Of a DNA stretch of 64,000 nt, positions 1 to 7,702 are shown piece after piece (position 1 is the first letter of the stretch; every line of letters starts with the position of its first letter). The notes under the pieces are model-generated. The model had not been told where the DNA came from and ran no database searches. It saw only the letters and a list, made by a program, of their open reading frames with translations. Where the stretch lies: NCBI RefSeq assembly GCF_001543285.1, contig NZ_CP014164.1:868001-932000 (forward strand). The letters are read 5' to 3'. The DNA comes from Aerococcus viridans (lineage in GTDB: Bacteria; Bacillota; Bacilli; Lactobacillales; Aerococcaceae). A program made the translations under genes and the position numbers.

Positions 1-993
1 CAAACTGTGCAATTAGTGGTTGACCGCCGTCGTCACCACTCAATCGAGAAAAACCATACGGCAACCCATTTGTTACATCAAGCATTGAAAGATGTTTTAG
101 GGGACCATGCTAACCAAGCGGGGTCATTGGTAACTGCTGACCACTTACGTTTCGACTTCTCGCACTTTGGGCAAGTAACAGACGAAGAATTGGCTGAAAT
201 GGAAGCGAAAGTAAATGAAGCAATCGCTGAAGCTTTCCCAGTTGTGACAACAGTGACTTCTATTGATGAAGCTAGAGCTGCTGGTGCACAAGCCTTGTTT
301 GGTGAAAAATATGGTAGTGAAGTGCGTATGGTAGATATTAACCACTGGTCAATTGAACTTTGTGGGGGTACACACGTTGGTAATACTGCTGAAATCGGTC
401 TATTCAAGATCACTTCAGAATCTGGTATCGGTGCTGGTGTTCGTCGTATTGAAGCTGTAACCTCATTAGCTGCTATCCAAGAATACAAGATTCAAGAAAA
501 TATCTTGAAACAAATCGCTGCAAATCTTAAAGCTGGTAAATTCTTAAATATTGTTTCACGTTTACAACAATTTAGAGAAGAACATAAGGAAACTTTACAG
601 CAATTAAATGCTTTACGTGATAAAATGAATGCGCAAGCTGCAGGACAAATTTTTGACCATGTTGAAACGGTTGGTGCTTACACTGTAATCGCTGAACACG
701 TACCAAATCGTTCGATGGATGATCTACGTAAGATTGCGGATGAGTGGAAACAAAAAGGCTCTTCTGATATTCTTGTGCTAGCAACTTCAGTGGATGATAA
801 AGCAAATCTATTAATCGCTGTTGGTCAAGATGCTGTTAAAGCGGGTGTTAAAGCAGGCGACCTAATCAAACAAGTCGCACCAAAAATTGGTGGTGGCGGT
901 GGTGGTCGTCCAGATATGGCCCAAGCCGGCGGTAAAAAACCAGCTGGAATTGAAGAAGCACTTGCATTTGCGAAAGAAATTATTGGCAAATAA
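1..993 (+). CDS. alaS: Alanyl-tRNA synthetase, C-terminal part (5' end outside window)
   Basis: This is the 3' part of alanyl-tRNA synthetase, which charges tRNA-Ala and hydrolyses misacylated Ser- or Gly-tRNA-Ala. The frame is open from base 1, so the gene starts upstream. The visible part begins in the editing domain. The zinc-site HxxxH motif (HTATH) lies at bases 55-69, and the matching CxxxH motif (CGGTH) lies at 361-375. A coiled region and the DHHA1-like C-terminal domain follow, with the glycine-rich GGGGGGRPDMAQAGG segment near 885-930. These motifs are specific to AlaRS editing domains. The ireB-ruvX-DUF1292 genes that follow are the usual Firmicutes neighbours of alaS. Confidence 0.97.
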   Translation, partial: QTVQLVVDRRRHHSIEKNHTATHLLHQALKDVLGDHANQAGSLVTADHLRFDFSHFGQVTDEELAEMEAKVNEAIAEAFPVVTTVTSIDEARAAGAQALFGEKYGSEVRMVDINHWSIELCGGTHVGNTAEIGLFKITSESGIGAGVRRIEAVTSLAAIQEYKIQENILKQIAANLKAGKFLNIVSRLQQFREEHKETLQQLNALRDKMNAQAAGQIFDHVETVGAYTVIAEHVPNRSMDDLRKIADEWKQKGSSDILVLATSVDDKANLLIAVGQDAVKAGVKAGDLIKQVAPKIGGGGGGRPDMAQAGGKKPAGIEEALAFAKEIIGK

Positions 994-1057
994 TGACGAT
1001 TTCTTGTTAAAATACGGATAATTAGGTAAACTATAGATAATATTTGGAGGTGTTCTG

Positions 1058-1321
1058 ATGAGTAATAAAGATGAAACAGTCCTATTCAATTTCGGGGAAA
1101 ACAACGAAAAGGATGTCAAAGAGACATTAGAAATCGTATATGATTCTCTTAAAGAAAAAGGTTACAACCCAGTAAATCAAATCGTTGGTTATTTATTATC
1201 TGGTGATCCAGCTTATATTCCACGTCATAACGAAGCGCGTAATATTATCCGTTATCATGACCGCGATGAAATTCTTGAAGAATTAATCGTGAATTACATG
1301 AAACAATCTGGTCGCGAGTAA
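1058..1321 (+). CDS. ireB: IreB family regulatory phosphoprotein (UPF0297)
   Basis: The product is an 87-residue protein of the IreB/YrzL (UPF0297) family, recognised from DETVLFNF near the N-terminus and the [17 protein letters not shown] segment. In Enterococcus, IreB is a substrate of the IreK Ser/Thr kinase and negatively controls cephalosporin resistance; the N-terminal threonine region is the usual phosphorylation site. Start choice is supported by a good ribosome binding site (GGAGG, 1046-1050). The stop codon overlaps the ruvX start (TAATG at 1319-1323), so the two are translationally coupled. Family membership is clear. The kinase link is inferred from the family. Confidence 0.95.
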   Translation: MSNKDETVLFNFGENNEKDVKETLEIVYDSLKEKGYNPVNQIVGYLLSGDPAYIPRHNEARNIIRYHDRDEILEELIVNYMKQSGRE

Positions 1322-1740
1322 TGCGATACATGGGATTAGATGTGGGGTCTAAAACAGTCGGCGTGGCTGTTTCTGATCCATTCGGTTGGACGGCCCAAGG
1401 GGTGGAGATTATTCCAATCGATGAAGAATTAGAAGAATTCGGTTTGGACCGACTTGGCGAGTTGATTGCTGAGTATAAGGTAGAAGCGTTAGTTCTTGGT
1501 TTACCCAAGAATATGAACAATTCTATCGGCCCACGCGCTGAAGCATCACAAAAATACGGACAACTTGTGATAGACCGGTTTGATTTACCAGTCTTTTATC
1601 AGGATGAGCGTTTAACAACTGTTCAAGCAGAACGGATGTTAATTGCCAACGATGTAAGTCGTAAGAAACGCAAAAAGGTCATCGATAAGTTAGCTGCAGT
1701 ACTCATTTTACAAAATTATTTAGATGCCCACCCATCGTAA
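1321..1740 (+). CDS. ruvX: Putative Holliday junction resolvase RuvX/YqgF
   Basis: This 139-residue YqgF/RuvX protein has an RNase H-like fold. It shows the expected N-terminal [14 protein letters not shown] motif with catalytic Asp7, and the later [15 protein letters not shown] motif carrying the second acidic residue. The family is implicated in Holliday junction resolution and in 5' pre-16S rRNA processing (YqgF); the sequence cannot decide which role dominates. The start overlaps the ireB stop by one base, so no separate promoter is expected. Length and motif order are normal for the family. Confidence 0.95.
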   Translation: MRYMGLDVGSKTVGVAVSDPFGWTAQGVEIIPIDEELEEFGLDRLGELIAEYKVEALVLGLPKNMNNSIGPRAEASQKYGQLVIDRFDLPVFYQDERLTTVQAERMLIANDVSRKKRKKVIDKLAAVLILQNYLDAHPS

Positions 1741-1791
1741 TGGTGTATAATAGATTTTTACTTAGATTTTAAATTTAAAGGAGATTAACAC

Positions 1792-2130
1792 ATGACTGAA
1801 CATCACGACCACGAGCATGATCATTTACATGACCACGATCACGAACATGACCACGCAGACCATGAACATATTACAATCGTAGACGAAGAAGGTAACGAGC
1901 AATTATTCGAAATTCTATTTACATTCGATTCAGAAGATTTCGGTAAATCATATGTTCTCGTCTACCCAGCAGGCGTATCTGACGAAGAGGGCGTAGAATT
2001 ACAAGCTTTCTCTTACGTTGAAAGTGAAGACGGCTTTGAAGGTCAATTAAATCCTATTGAAACTGAAGAAGAATGGGATATGGTAGAAGAAGTATTAGCG
2101 ACTTTTATCGAAGACGAAGATATGCAGTAA
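1792..2130 (+). CDS. DUF1292 (YrzB-like) protein with a His-rich N-terminus
   Basis: This is a 112-residue acidic protein of the DUF1292/YrzB family, always found next to ruvX in Firmicutes; its function is unknown. The core ([35 protein letters not shown] and onward) is typical. Unusually, the first 26 residues carry 12 histidines alternating with Asp and Glu, which suggests a divalent metal-binding tail. A ribosome binding site (AAAGGAG, about 1778-1784) precedes the ATG. A TATAAT hexamer at 1746-1751 may give it its own promoter, although it most likely also belongs to the alaS-ireB-ruvX operon. The metal-binding role is inference only. Confidence 0.9.
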   Translation: MTEHHDHEHDHLHDHDHEHDHADHEHITIVDEEGNEQLFEILFTFDSEDFGKSYVLVYPAGVSDEEGVELQAFSYVESEDGFEGQLNPIETEEEWDMVEEVLATFIEDEDMQ

Positions 2131-2282
2131 GCATTGAGCTGCGAAAAGGTTGTACAGACTCGGTGTATTTTAGTAAGAGGCGGAAGAGTTTGACTTTTTG
2201 GAACAGACGTCTAAACGCATAGACATACGGGTGTCTGTGCTTAAGAAAAGCCCGATATGATGACTATTGTTAGTTATAGACA
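2131..2282 (+). other. Non-coding stretch holding a decayed repeat family member
   Basis: No gene is supported between the DUF1292 stop and the terminator at 2283. The stretch contains two segments (2181-2194 and 2249-2275) that recur in the same order, on the opposite strand, at 33100-33052. In both places they sit just before an intrinsic terminator. Short peptides read through both copies look related (GCTDSVYFSKRR here, GATTVVYTQREE there), so this looks like the remnant of a small gene. I do not recognise the family. Confidence 0.4.
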
Positions 2283-2320
2283 GAGGGAGTGTGATATTTA
2301 TGTCACACTCTCTTTTCTTA
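2283..2320 (+). terminator. Intrinsic terminator of the alaS-ireB-ruvX-DUF1292 operon
   Basis: A 10-bp stem (GGGAGTGTGA with TCACACTCTC, one G-U pair) with an 8-nt loop is followed by TTTTCTTA. It lies downstream of DUF1292 and upstream of the mltG promoter. Confidence 0.85.
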
Positions 2321-2406
2321 TTTATAAAGGTCAAATATTAATTATTACAGTTTTTTTACGTTTGTTTGTATTTATCTAACATTTATATAGAAAAATTACC
2401 CTTTCA

Positions 2407-2414
2407 TGTATAAT
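2407..2414 (+). promoter_or_regulatory. Extended -10 promoter element of mltG
   Basis: TGTATAAT, 36 bases before the mltG ATG, matches the SigA -10 box and has an upstream TG. No convincing -35 hexamer is seen. Confidence 0.6.
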
Positions 2415-2449
2415 GAGAGTAATGATTTTACTAGAAGAGGAGTCGCTAT

Positions 2450-3571
2450 ATGTCTAAGAAAGCACGCGAAGATTTTTACAAAAAGCAAAAAGATCTTGAT
2501 CGTAAAGCAGAATCTATTGCTTCGAAAATAGCTAAATGGTTTTTAGTGGTTGCAGCAGCACTTATTGTGGTTGTTGGTTTATCCCTGTCGTTTATGATTT
2601 TTACAGGAGGTATCGGCAGTTCGAACGAAACAGTCGAGGTTACCATACCAGAAGGGTCGACAACAGCTGATATTGCAAGCATTTTGGATGATGAAGGCAT
2701 TATCTTTAACGATTTCCTTTTTACAACTTATTTACGATTCTTTGGAGATGACGCGATTGAAGCGGGTACTTACACCTTACACAAGAATCTAGGCTATACA
2801 GATGCTAATAACGAGCTACAACAAGGGGCTACAGCTCAAGTTGACTCAGTGGCAATTCCAGAAGGTTCATCGCTAGAGGCCATTTCGCAAATTATTGCAG
2901 ACGCACTTGGCATTGAACAAGAAGACGCTTTAGCACAAATGACGGATGACGCTTTATTCGATGAATTATTGGCCACATACCCAGAATTATTGACTGATGT
3001 ATCGGAAAATGACGACGTGCGCTACAAGTTGGAAGGGTACTTATACCCAGCAACTTATGAATTGTCATCCACTGCAACGGTTGCAGACATCGTGACTATG
3101 ATGGTTGGGGAAATGGAAAATGTTCGTCAAACCCACACCGCTGAAATTGAAGCGTCTGGTTTCACTTTCCACGAATTCTTAACATTAGCTTCATTGGTTG
3201 AAGCAGAAGCATCTTCACTAGAAGACCGTGAATTGATTGCTGGTGTATTCATCAACCGTTTAGAAATCGATATGCCAATCCAATCAGATGTTTCAGTTTT
3301 ATATGCGAACAATACGCACTTAGCTTATGTAACCAACGAGGATGCAGCAGTGGATTCACCGTATAACTTGTACATCAATACTGGTTTTGGACCGGGACCA
3401 TTTAATAACCCTGGTATCGAAGCTATCGAAGCTTCTATGAATCCAACAGAATCTGACTACCTATACTTTGTGGCTGATTTAACAACCGGTGAAGTATATT
3501 ATTCAGAAACATATGAAGAGCATGATGCTTTAGTTGAACAATATGTATCTGAAGAGAATGCTGACTTATAA
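2450..3571 (+). CDS. mltG: Endolytic peptidoglycan transglycosylase MltG (YceG-like)
   Basis: This 373-residue membrane-anchored lytic transglycosylase cleaves nascent glycan strands outside the membrane and works with peripheral or septal cell wall synthesis in cocci. A basic cytoplasmic N-terminus of about 27 residues is followed by one transmembrane helix (about residues 30-52), a LysM-like segment (VEVTIPEGSTTADIASIL), then the YceG domain. The motif ASLVEAEASSLEDRELIAGVFINRL contains the presumed catalytic Glu251, and MPIQSDVSVLYA follows as in the family. GAGGAG precedes the ATG. The gene is preceded by its own promoter and is separated from udk by 127 bases. Confidence 0.95.
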   Translation: MSKKAREDFYKKQKDLDRKAESIASKIAKWFLVVAAALIVVVGLSLSFMIFTGGIGSSNETVEVTIPEGSTTADIASILDDEGIIFNDFLFTTYLRFFGDDAIEAGTYTLHKNLGYTDANNELQQGATAQVDSVAIPEGSSLEAISQIIADALGIEQEDALAQMTDDALFDELLATYPELLTDVSENDDVRYKLEGYLYPATYELSSTATVADIVTMMVGEMENVRQTHTAEIEASGFTFHEFLTLASLVEAEASSLEDRELIAGVFINRLEIDMPIQSDVSVLYANNTHLAYVTNEDAAVDSPYNLYINTGFGPGPFNNPGIEAIEASMNPTESDYLYFVADLTTGEVYYSETYEEHDALVEQYVSEENADL

Positions 3572-3618
3572 TCAGAAGGGTCTAATGCGATTAAAAAAAT
3601 AAAATAGCTTGAATTTAC

Positions 3619-3647
3619 TTGCAATTGAGAACATTTTTCTCTATATT
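3619..3647 (+). promoter_or_regulatory. SigA-type promoter of udk
   Basis: TTGCAA (3619-3624) and TATATT (3642-3647) are separated by 17 bases, about 50 bases before the udk start. Confidence 0.65.
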
Positions 3648-3698
3648 TAATAGCAGTGAATTCGAGCTTATTTTTAATATCAGGAAGGTGTGTTTTGA

Positions 3699-4334
3699 AT
3701 GCGTAAGCCAATCATCATTGGTGTAACAGGGGGTACTGGTTCTGGTAAGACTACTGTAACCCGTAAAATTATTGAAGAATTTGGAGATGTAAGTTTAGCT
3801 TATATTCCACAAGATGCTTATTATAAAGATCAAAGTCACTTAACAATGGATGAACGTGTGTTAACTAACTACGACCACCCATTTGCATTTGACAATGACT
3901 TACTTAGCGAGCATATTAGACAATTATTGGATGGACAAGCTGTCCAAATGCCGGTTTATGATTTTACTCAACACAATCGTGCAGAAGAAACGATTCGTGT
4001 AGAACCAAAAGAAGTTATTATTATTGAAGGTATCTTAATCTTCTCTGATAAAGAGCTTCGTGATTTGATGGATATTAAAGTCTTTGTAGATACAGATGAC
4101 GACATTCGTATCATCCGTCGTATTAAACGTGATATGGCTGAACGTGGTCGTTCATTAGATTCAATTATCGACATGTACACATCAATTGTTAAACCGATGC
4201 ATGAGCAATTTATTGAACCTACGAAAAAATTCGCGGATATTATCATCCCTGAAGGTGGGTCAAATAATGTTGCAATCGATTTGATGACGACAAAAATCCG
4301 TTCAATCATTCCAAATGATTTAAAAATTGATTAA
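3699..4334 (+). CDS. udk: Uridine kinase
   Basis: This 211-residue cytoplasmic uridine/cytidine kinase uses ATP or GTP to phosphorylate uridine and cytidine in pyrimidine salvage. The Walker A loop is at residues 8-18 ([11 protein letters not shown]). YDHPFAFD and the [21 protein letters not shown] lid segment are diagnostic of Udk rather than phosphoribulokinase or pantothenate kinase. Length is the family norm. AGGAAGG precedes the ATG with 9-base spacing. Its position before greA is common in Lactobacillales. Nucleoside hydrolase and NupC genes elsewhere in the window (47.3-49.6 kb) belong to the same salvage network. Confidence 0.97.
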   Translation: MRKPIIIGVTGGTGSGKTTVTRKIIEEFGDVSLAYIPQDAYYKDQSHLTMDERVLTNYDHPFAFDNDLLSEHIRQLLDGQAVQMPVYDFTQHNRAEETIRVEPKEVIIIEGILIFSDKELRDLMDIKVFVDTDDDIRIIRRIKRDMAERGRSLDSIIDMYTSIVKPMHEQFIEPTKKFADIIIPEGGSNNVAIDLMTTKIRSIIPNDLKID

Positions 4335-4369
4335 TTAGAATTTTATTAGACGATATCAGATAAAGTGTA

Positions 4370-4398
4370 TTGCAAAATTTCTAGTTCCATGATATTGT
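4370..4398 (+). promoter_or_regulatory. SigA-type promoter of greA
   Basis: TTGCAA (4370-4375), a 17-base spacer and TATTGT (4393-4398) with an upstream TGA extension. The site lies 55 bases before greA. Confidence 0.7.
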
Positions 4399-4452
4399 GG
4401 GTCTATTCACTTTTGATAAGTTGAAATTACTATTGTTGTTAGGAGTAAAAGT

Positions 4453-4932
4453 ATGGCAGAAGAAGTATATCCAATGACCCAAGAAGGTCTTGAGAAAATT
4501 CAACAAGATTTAGACGAGTTAAAAATTGTAAAACGTAAAGAAATCGTAGAACGAATCAAAATCGCACGTTCATACGGAGATTTATCAGAAAACTCTGAAT
4601 ATGAGGCGGCTAAGGATGAACAAGCTTTCGTTGAAGGGCAAATTCAAAAATTAGAAAAAATGGTTCGTTACGCTAAAATTATCGATCCAAATGAAATCGA
4701 TGAAGGTATCGTTTCTTTAGGTCGTAAAGTAACTTTTATTGAGTTACCAGATGGCGACGAAGAAGTTTACTCAATTGTTGGTCGTGCAGAAGCAGATCCA
4801 TTAGATGGTAAAATTTCTAATGAATCACCGATTGCACAAGCATTAATTGGTAAAGGTGTGAATGATGAAGTAACGATCGAAACACCTGGCGGCGACATGG
4901 TTGTTAAAATCACAAGCGTTGACGCAATCTAA
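4453..4932 (+). CDS. greA: Transcription elongation factor GreA
   Basis: This 159-residue GreA rescues backtracked RNA polymerase by stimulating transcript cleavage. The N-terminal antiparallel coiled coil (about residues 5-78) carries the tip acidic residues in [20 protein letters not shown]. The C-terminal FKBP-like domain contains [21 protein letters not shown]. Both are standard and the length is normal. TTAGGAG precedes the ATG. It has its own promoter (4370-4398) and terminator (4948-4990), so it is probably monocistronic. Confidence 0.97.
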   Translation: MAEEVYPMTQEGLEKIQQDLDELKIVKRKEIVERIKIARSYGDLSENSEYEAAKDEQAFVEGQIQKLEKMVRYAKIIDPNEIDEGIVSLGRKVTFIELPDGDEEVYSIVGRAEADPLDGKISNESPIAQALIGKGVNDEVTIETPGGDMVVKITSVDAI

Positions 4933-4947
4933 TTCAAGCAAATTTCA

Positions 4948-4990
4948 AGACATATTTCTACCATTCGCGTGGTGGGGGTATGTCTTTTTT
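4948..4990 (+). terminator. Intrinsic terminator of greA
   Basis: AGACATA pairs with TATGTCT. The inner ACCA/TGGT stem is extended by wobble pairs around TTCGCG, and the hairpin is followed by six T residues. Confidence 0.85.
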
Positions 4991-5114
4991 GCTGTAATGG
5001 CAATCTTTAAGGCTTAGGTCCAATGTAAAAGTCATTCAGTTCTCATAAAATGGACATATATAGTAAGATGTGGAAGTGGTATGATTAGAGTATATAATTA
5101 GGATGGAGGGCATT

Positions 5115-5873
5115 ATGAGAAATCTTTGGATGATTTTAGCTTGTTTTGCCGGGTTGATTGTTTTTACCGGCTTATTAATTAAGCCAGAAAATTTGATTGC
5201 CATTGTTGTGGGTTACGGGTTATTAGCTGTGAGTAACCGGGTAAAATTAAAAATGACAGCAGATAAGAAAAACCAAAGTTGGTTAAACTTGATTCTTGTT
5301 GCCATAGGGTGTTTTCTGATTTTTATTGGGGTTGTAACTTTGCCATATATCTCAAGTATTTTATTGGCTATGATGATTGTTGGCTTGATCTACTATGCGA
5401 TTGTGAGAGACAAGTCGGAAGATGACCATCATGACTTAACCTTACGACAAACAAAAATTGTAGATGCTGAAGATGGTGCATTTAAGGATCAAGAAAAGGA
5501 AGCCTTCTTAGAATTTGACCATTTATTTAATAATGGTCCTTACAAGGAAGAAGTATATGCCTGGGAAGATGTGGAGATGTACCATCTCTATGCCAATACC
5601 TTTATTGATTTCGGGTCAACGATTGTGCCAATAGGGACCAATGTGGTCGTGATTAATCAATTGGTTGGGCAAACCAAACTTGTGGTGCCTGAAGGGGTGG
5701 GTCTTGAACTACACGCCAATGGTTTTCGGACCGAAGTAAATTGGAATGGGGAAAAAGTGGCCCTAAACAATGAGCGTAAAACCTTTGAAAGTGCGTCTTA
5801 TCAGCAAAGTAACCGGAAAATTTACCTACAAATTTCTCAAGGTTGGGGAACAGTTGAGGTGGTCTTCTTATGA
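5115..5873 (+). CDS. liaF: LiaF-like membrane regulator of envelope stress response
   Basis: This 252-residue membrane protein of the LiaF/VraT-like family keeps the cognate histidine kinase inactive without cell-wall stress. Four hydrophobic segments fill the first about 100 residues. A soluble C-terminal domain ends in QISQGWGTVEVVFL, the typical LiaF C-terminus. I chose the ATG at 5115 because GGAGGG (5105-5110) precedes it. An in-frame ATG at 5103 would place that site inside the gene. The stop overlaps the liaS start (ATGA), so liaF-liaS-liaR is one translationally coupled operon. Family assignment rests on architecture and context. Confidence 0.88.
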   Translation: MRNLWMILACFAGLIVFTGLLIKPENLIAIVVGYGLLAVSNRVKLKMTADKKNQSWLNLILVAIGCFLIFIGVVTLPYISSILLAMMIVGLIYYAIVRDKSEDDHHDLTLRQTKIVDAEDGAFKDQEKEAFLEFDHLFNNGPYKEEVYAWEDVEMYHLYANTFIDFGSTIVPIGTNVVVINQLVGQTKLVVPEGVGLELHANGFRTEVNWNGEKVALNNERKTFESASYQQSNRKIYLQISQGWGTVEVVFL

Positions 5874-6931
5874 GAGGACGGCGGTTTTTAACAATATTTA
5901 TCGTTTTATGGTTGTCCCTTTTGACATTAGCGATTGGGGCTTATTTATTCCTTATAGTTGTACCAAATACCTTAAATATCGATCGGTCTTATCTTGAATT
6001 AGCACGGTTGGCTCTGCCCTTTGTTTATCTATTAGTCTTTAATATAGTGATTTCATTGGTTGCAAGCTTTGTCTTGTATTTCTTTCTATACAAGGATGAG
6101 CATAAATTAACGGCTAAGCTGACTGCCTTGGCTGCTAGAAAATATGATTCACCCATCTTTCAAGAAGAAGGTGCGGGCATCTATACGGATGAACAAGTGA
6201 ATGCACAAATCGAGCGGTTGAGGGTCATGTTTCAGAATATGGAAATGGCTTTACAAGCCAAAACGGTGGCGGATGAAGCGAACTCAGAGATGAACAGAAA
6301 CCAACTAGTCAAAGAGGAACGGCAACGGATTGCGCGTGAATTGCATGATTCAGTCAGCCAGCAATTGTTTGCCATGACCATGATTTTGTCAGCTATCCAA
6401 GAGCAGGCGGACAATATGGACCCTGTAAACCGGCAATTGATCGGTAAGGTGGCGGATATGGTGGACCAGGCTCAAGCTGAAATGCGTTCCTTACTACTCC
6501 ATCTACGGCCAATTTCCTTGACCAATCAAAGCCTTGCTGAGGGAATTCAACAACTCTTTAGGGAGCTTGAAACCAAGGTTAAAATCAACTTTGAAGCCAC
6601 TGTGACGGACGTTCAATTGCTGCCCGAAGTGGAGAACCACCTATTCCGAATCGTCCAGGAATTATTATCCAATTCCCTGCGACATGCTAAGGCACAAATT
6701 ATCGAATGCCATCTGTATGAGAAAGACCGAAATATTTATCTGCGATTTTCAGATGATGGCGTGGGTTTTGATACCGACAAGGAATTACTGCAGAACAGTG
6801 GGTACGGATTGAAAAATATCCAAGAGCGCGTGGCCCAGCTAGGTGGTTCGACCAACATTATTTCCTTTGAAAACCAGGGTACATTGATCCAAATCGTAAT
6901 ACCAAGAAAAATGGAGGGCATGTATGATTAA
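5870..6931 (+). CDS. liaS: Sensor histidine kinase LiaS/VraS
   Basis: This 353-residue membrane sensor kinase belongs to the HisKA_3 (NarL-partner) class. Two transmembrane segments lie at about residues 8-30 and 45-70, with a very short extracellular loop, typical of intramembrane-sensing kinases. A HAMP-like linker and the dimerisation motif RQRIARELHDSVSQQ follow, with phospho-acceptor His159. The ATPase domain shows NSLRHAKA (N box), DDGVGFD (G1) and GYGLKNIQERVAQLGG (G2). Known members sense lipid II cycle antibiotics. It overlaps liaF by 4 bases and liaR by 8. Confidence 0.94.
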   Translation: MRGRRFLTIFIVLWLSLLTLAIGAYLFLIVVPNTLNIDRSYLELARLALPFVYLLVFNIVISLVASFVLYFFLYKDEHKLTAKLTALAARKYDSPIFQEEGAGIYTDEQVNAQIERLRVMFQNMEMALQAKTVADEANSEMNRNQLVKEERQRIARELHDSVSQQLFAMTMILSAIQEQADNMDPVNRQLIGKVADMVDQAQAEMRSLLLHLRPISLTNQSLAEGIQQLFRELETKVKINFEATVTDVQLLPEVENHLFRIVQELLSNSLRHAKAQIIECHLYEKDRNIYLRFSDDGVGFDTDKELLQNSGYGLKNIQERVAQLGGSTNIISFENQGTLIQIVIPRKMEGMYD

Positions 6932-7556
6932 AGTATTGTTAGTAGATGACCATGAAATGGTCAGATTAGGCGTTTCTACCTACCTATCTACCCAATCAGA
7001 CCTAGAGATAGTAGGGGAAGCTAAGGACGGATTAGAGGGCAAGAAAATGGCTTTATCACTGCAACCAGATATTATCTTAATGGATTTAGTCATGGATAAT
7101 ATGGACGGGATCCAAGCTACGCAAGAAATCTTAGCTGACTGGCCAAAAGCCAATATTTTAATTGTCACTTCTTTTATCGATGATGAAAAGGTATATCCCG
7201 CCATGCAAGCTGGGGCTAAGGGCTACATTTTAAAAACATCTTCAGCTAACGAAATTGCGTCAGCAATTCGCCGGACCTATGCAGGGGAGTCAGTCATTGC
7301 ACCAACAGTCAATGAAAAGCTGATTGCCCATGAAGTAGAAGCTAACCGCCATCACCTACATGATGATTTAACTACTCGTGAACGAGAAGTCTTGCAGTTG
7401 ATTGCTGCTGGTAAATCCAACCAGGAAATTGCCGATGAATTATTTATCACCTTAAAAACGGTAAAAACTCATGTATCGAATATATTATCTAAATTAGGGG
7501 TTGAAGACCGGACACAAGCAACGATTTATGCCTTCCAAAATCAATTAGTTAAATAG
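6924..7556 (+). CDS. liaR: Response regulator LiaR/VraR
   Basis: This 210-residue NarL/LuxR-class response regulator pairs with LiaS. The receiver domain has the acidic pair Asp8-Asp9, phospho-acceptor Asp54 in IILMDLVMDNMDG, and the conserved Lys in AGAKGYILK. The C-terminal LuxR helix-turn-helix is complete (LTTREREVLQLIAAGKSNQEIA through KTVKTHVSNILSKLGV). Regulated targets would be envelope-stress genes, probably including liaF itself; I found no operator I could support. An ISL3 element is inserted 12 bases after its stop, displacing the original downstream terminator to 9335-9376. Confidence 0.95.
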   Translation: MIKVLLVDDHEMVRLGVSTYLSTQSDLEIVGEAKDGLEGKKMALSLQPDIILMDLVMDNMDGIQATQEILADWPKANILIVTSFIDDEKVYPAMQAGAKGYILKTSSANEIASAIRRTYAGESVIAPTVNEKLIAHEVEANRHHLHDDLTTREREVLQLIAAGKSNQEIADELFITLKTVKTHVSNILSKLGVEDRTQATIYAFQNQLVK

Positions 7557-7583
7557 TCGTTTTATTGCGGGTCTCCGACTTTT

Positions 7584-7615
7584 GGTGTGGATGAGAAATC
7601 ATTCAAACCTTTTTT
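7584..7615 (+). terminator. Inward-facing terminator at the left end of ISL3 copy 1
   Basis: GGTGTGGATGA pairs with TCATTCAAACC (10 of 11 positions, one G-U) around a GAAA tetraloop and is followed by TTTTTT. It would stop transcription entering from liaR before the transposase, and may now serve as the liaR terminator. Confidence 0.7.
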
Positions 7616-7631
7616 GTATAAAAACACAAAA

Positions 7632-7702
7632 AGACATATGAATATTTCCTATGCTAAAATTTAAGCGTGTAAACCAAAATTAGAAAGGAAATTCATATGT
7701 CT
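7632..7702 (+). promoter_or_regulatory. Inverted repeat masking transposase RBS and start in read-through RNA
   Basis: The left arm (7632-7650, AGACATATGAATATTTCCT) is complementary to 7686-7702, which contains the AGGAAA ribosome binding site and the ATG at 7697, with a 2-nt bulge. A TGC-TAAAAT -10 element (about 7652-7660) lies between the arms. A transcript from that promoter would lack the left arm, so only transcripts entering from outside could form the hairpin. The IS10-type fold-back inhibition role is inferred. Confidence 0.6.

Noticed and set aside
5770..5997. Small + strand frame across the liaF-liaS junction
   Set aside because: It overlaps two well-supported genes in another frame and resembles nothing.
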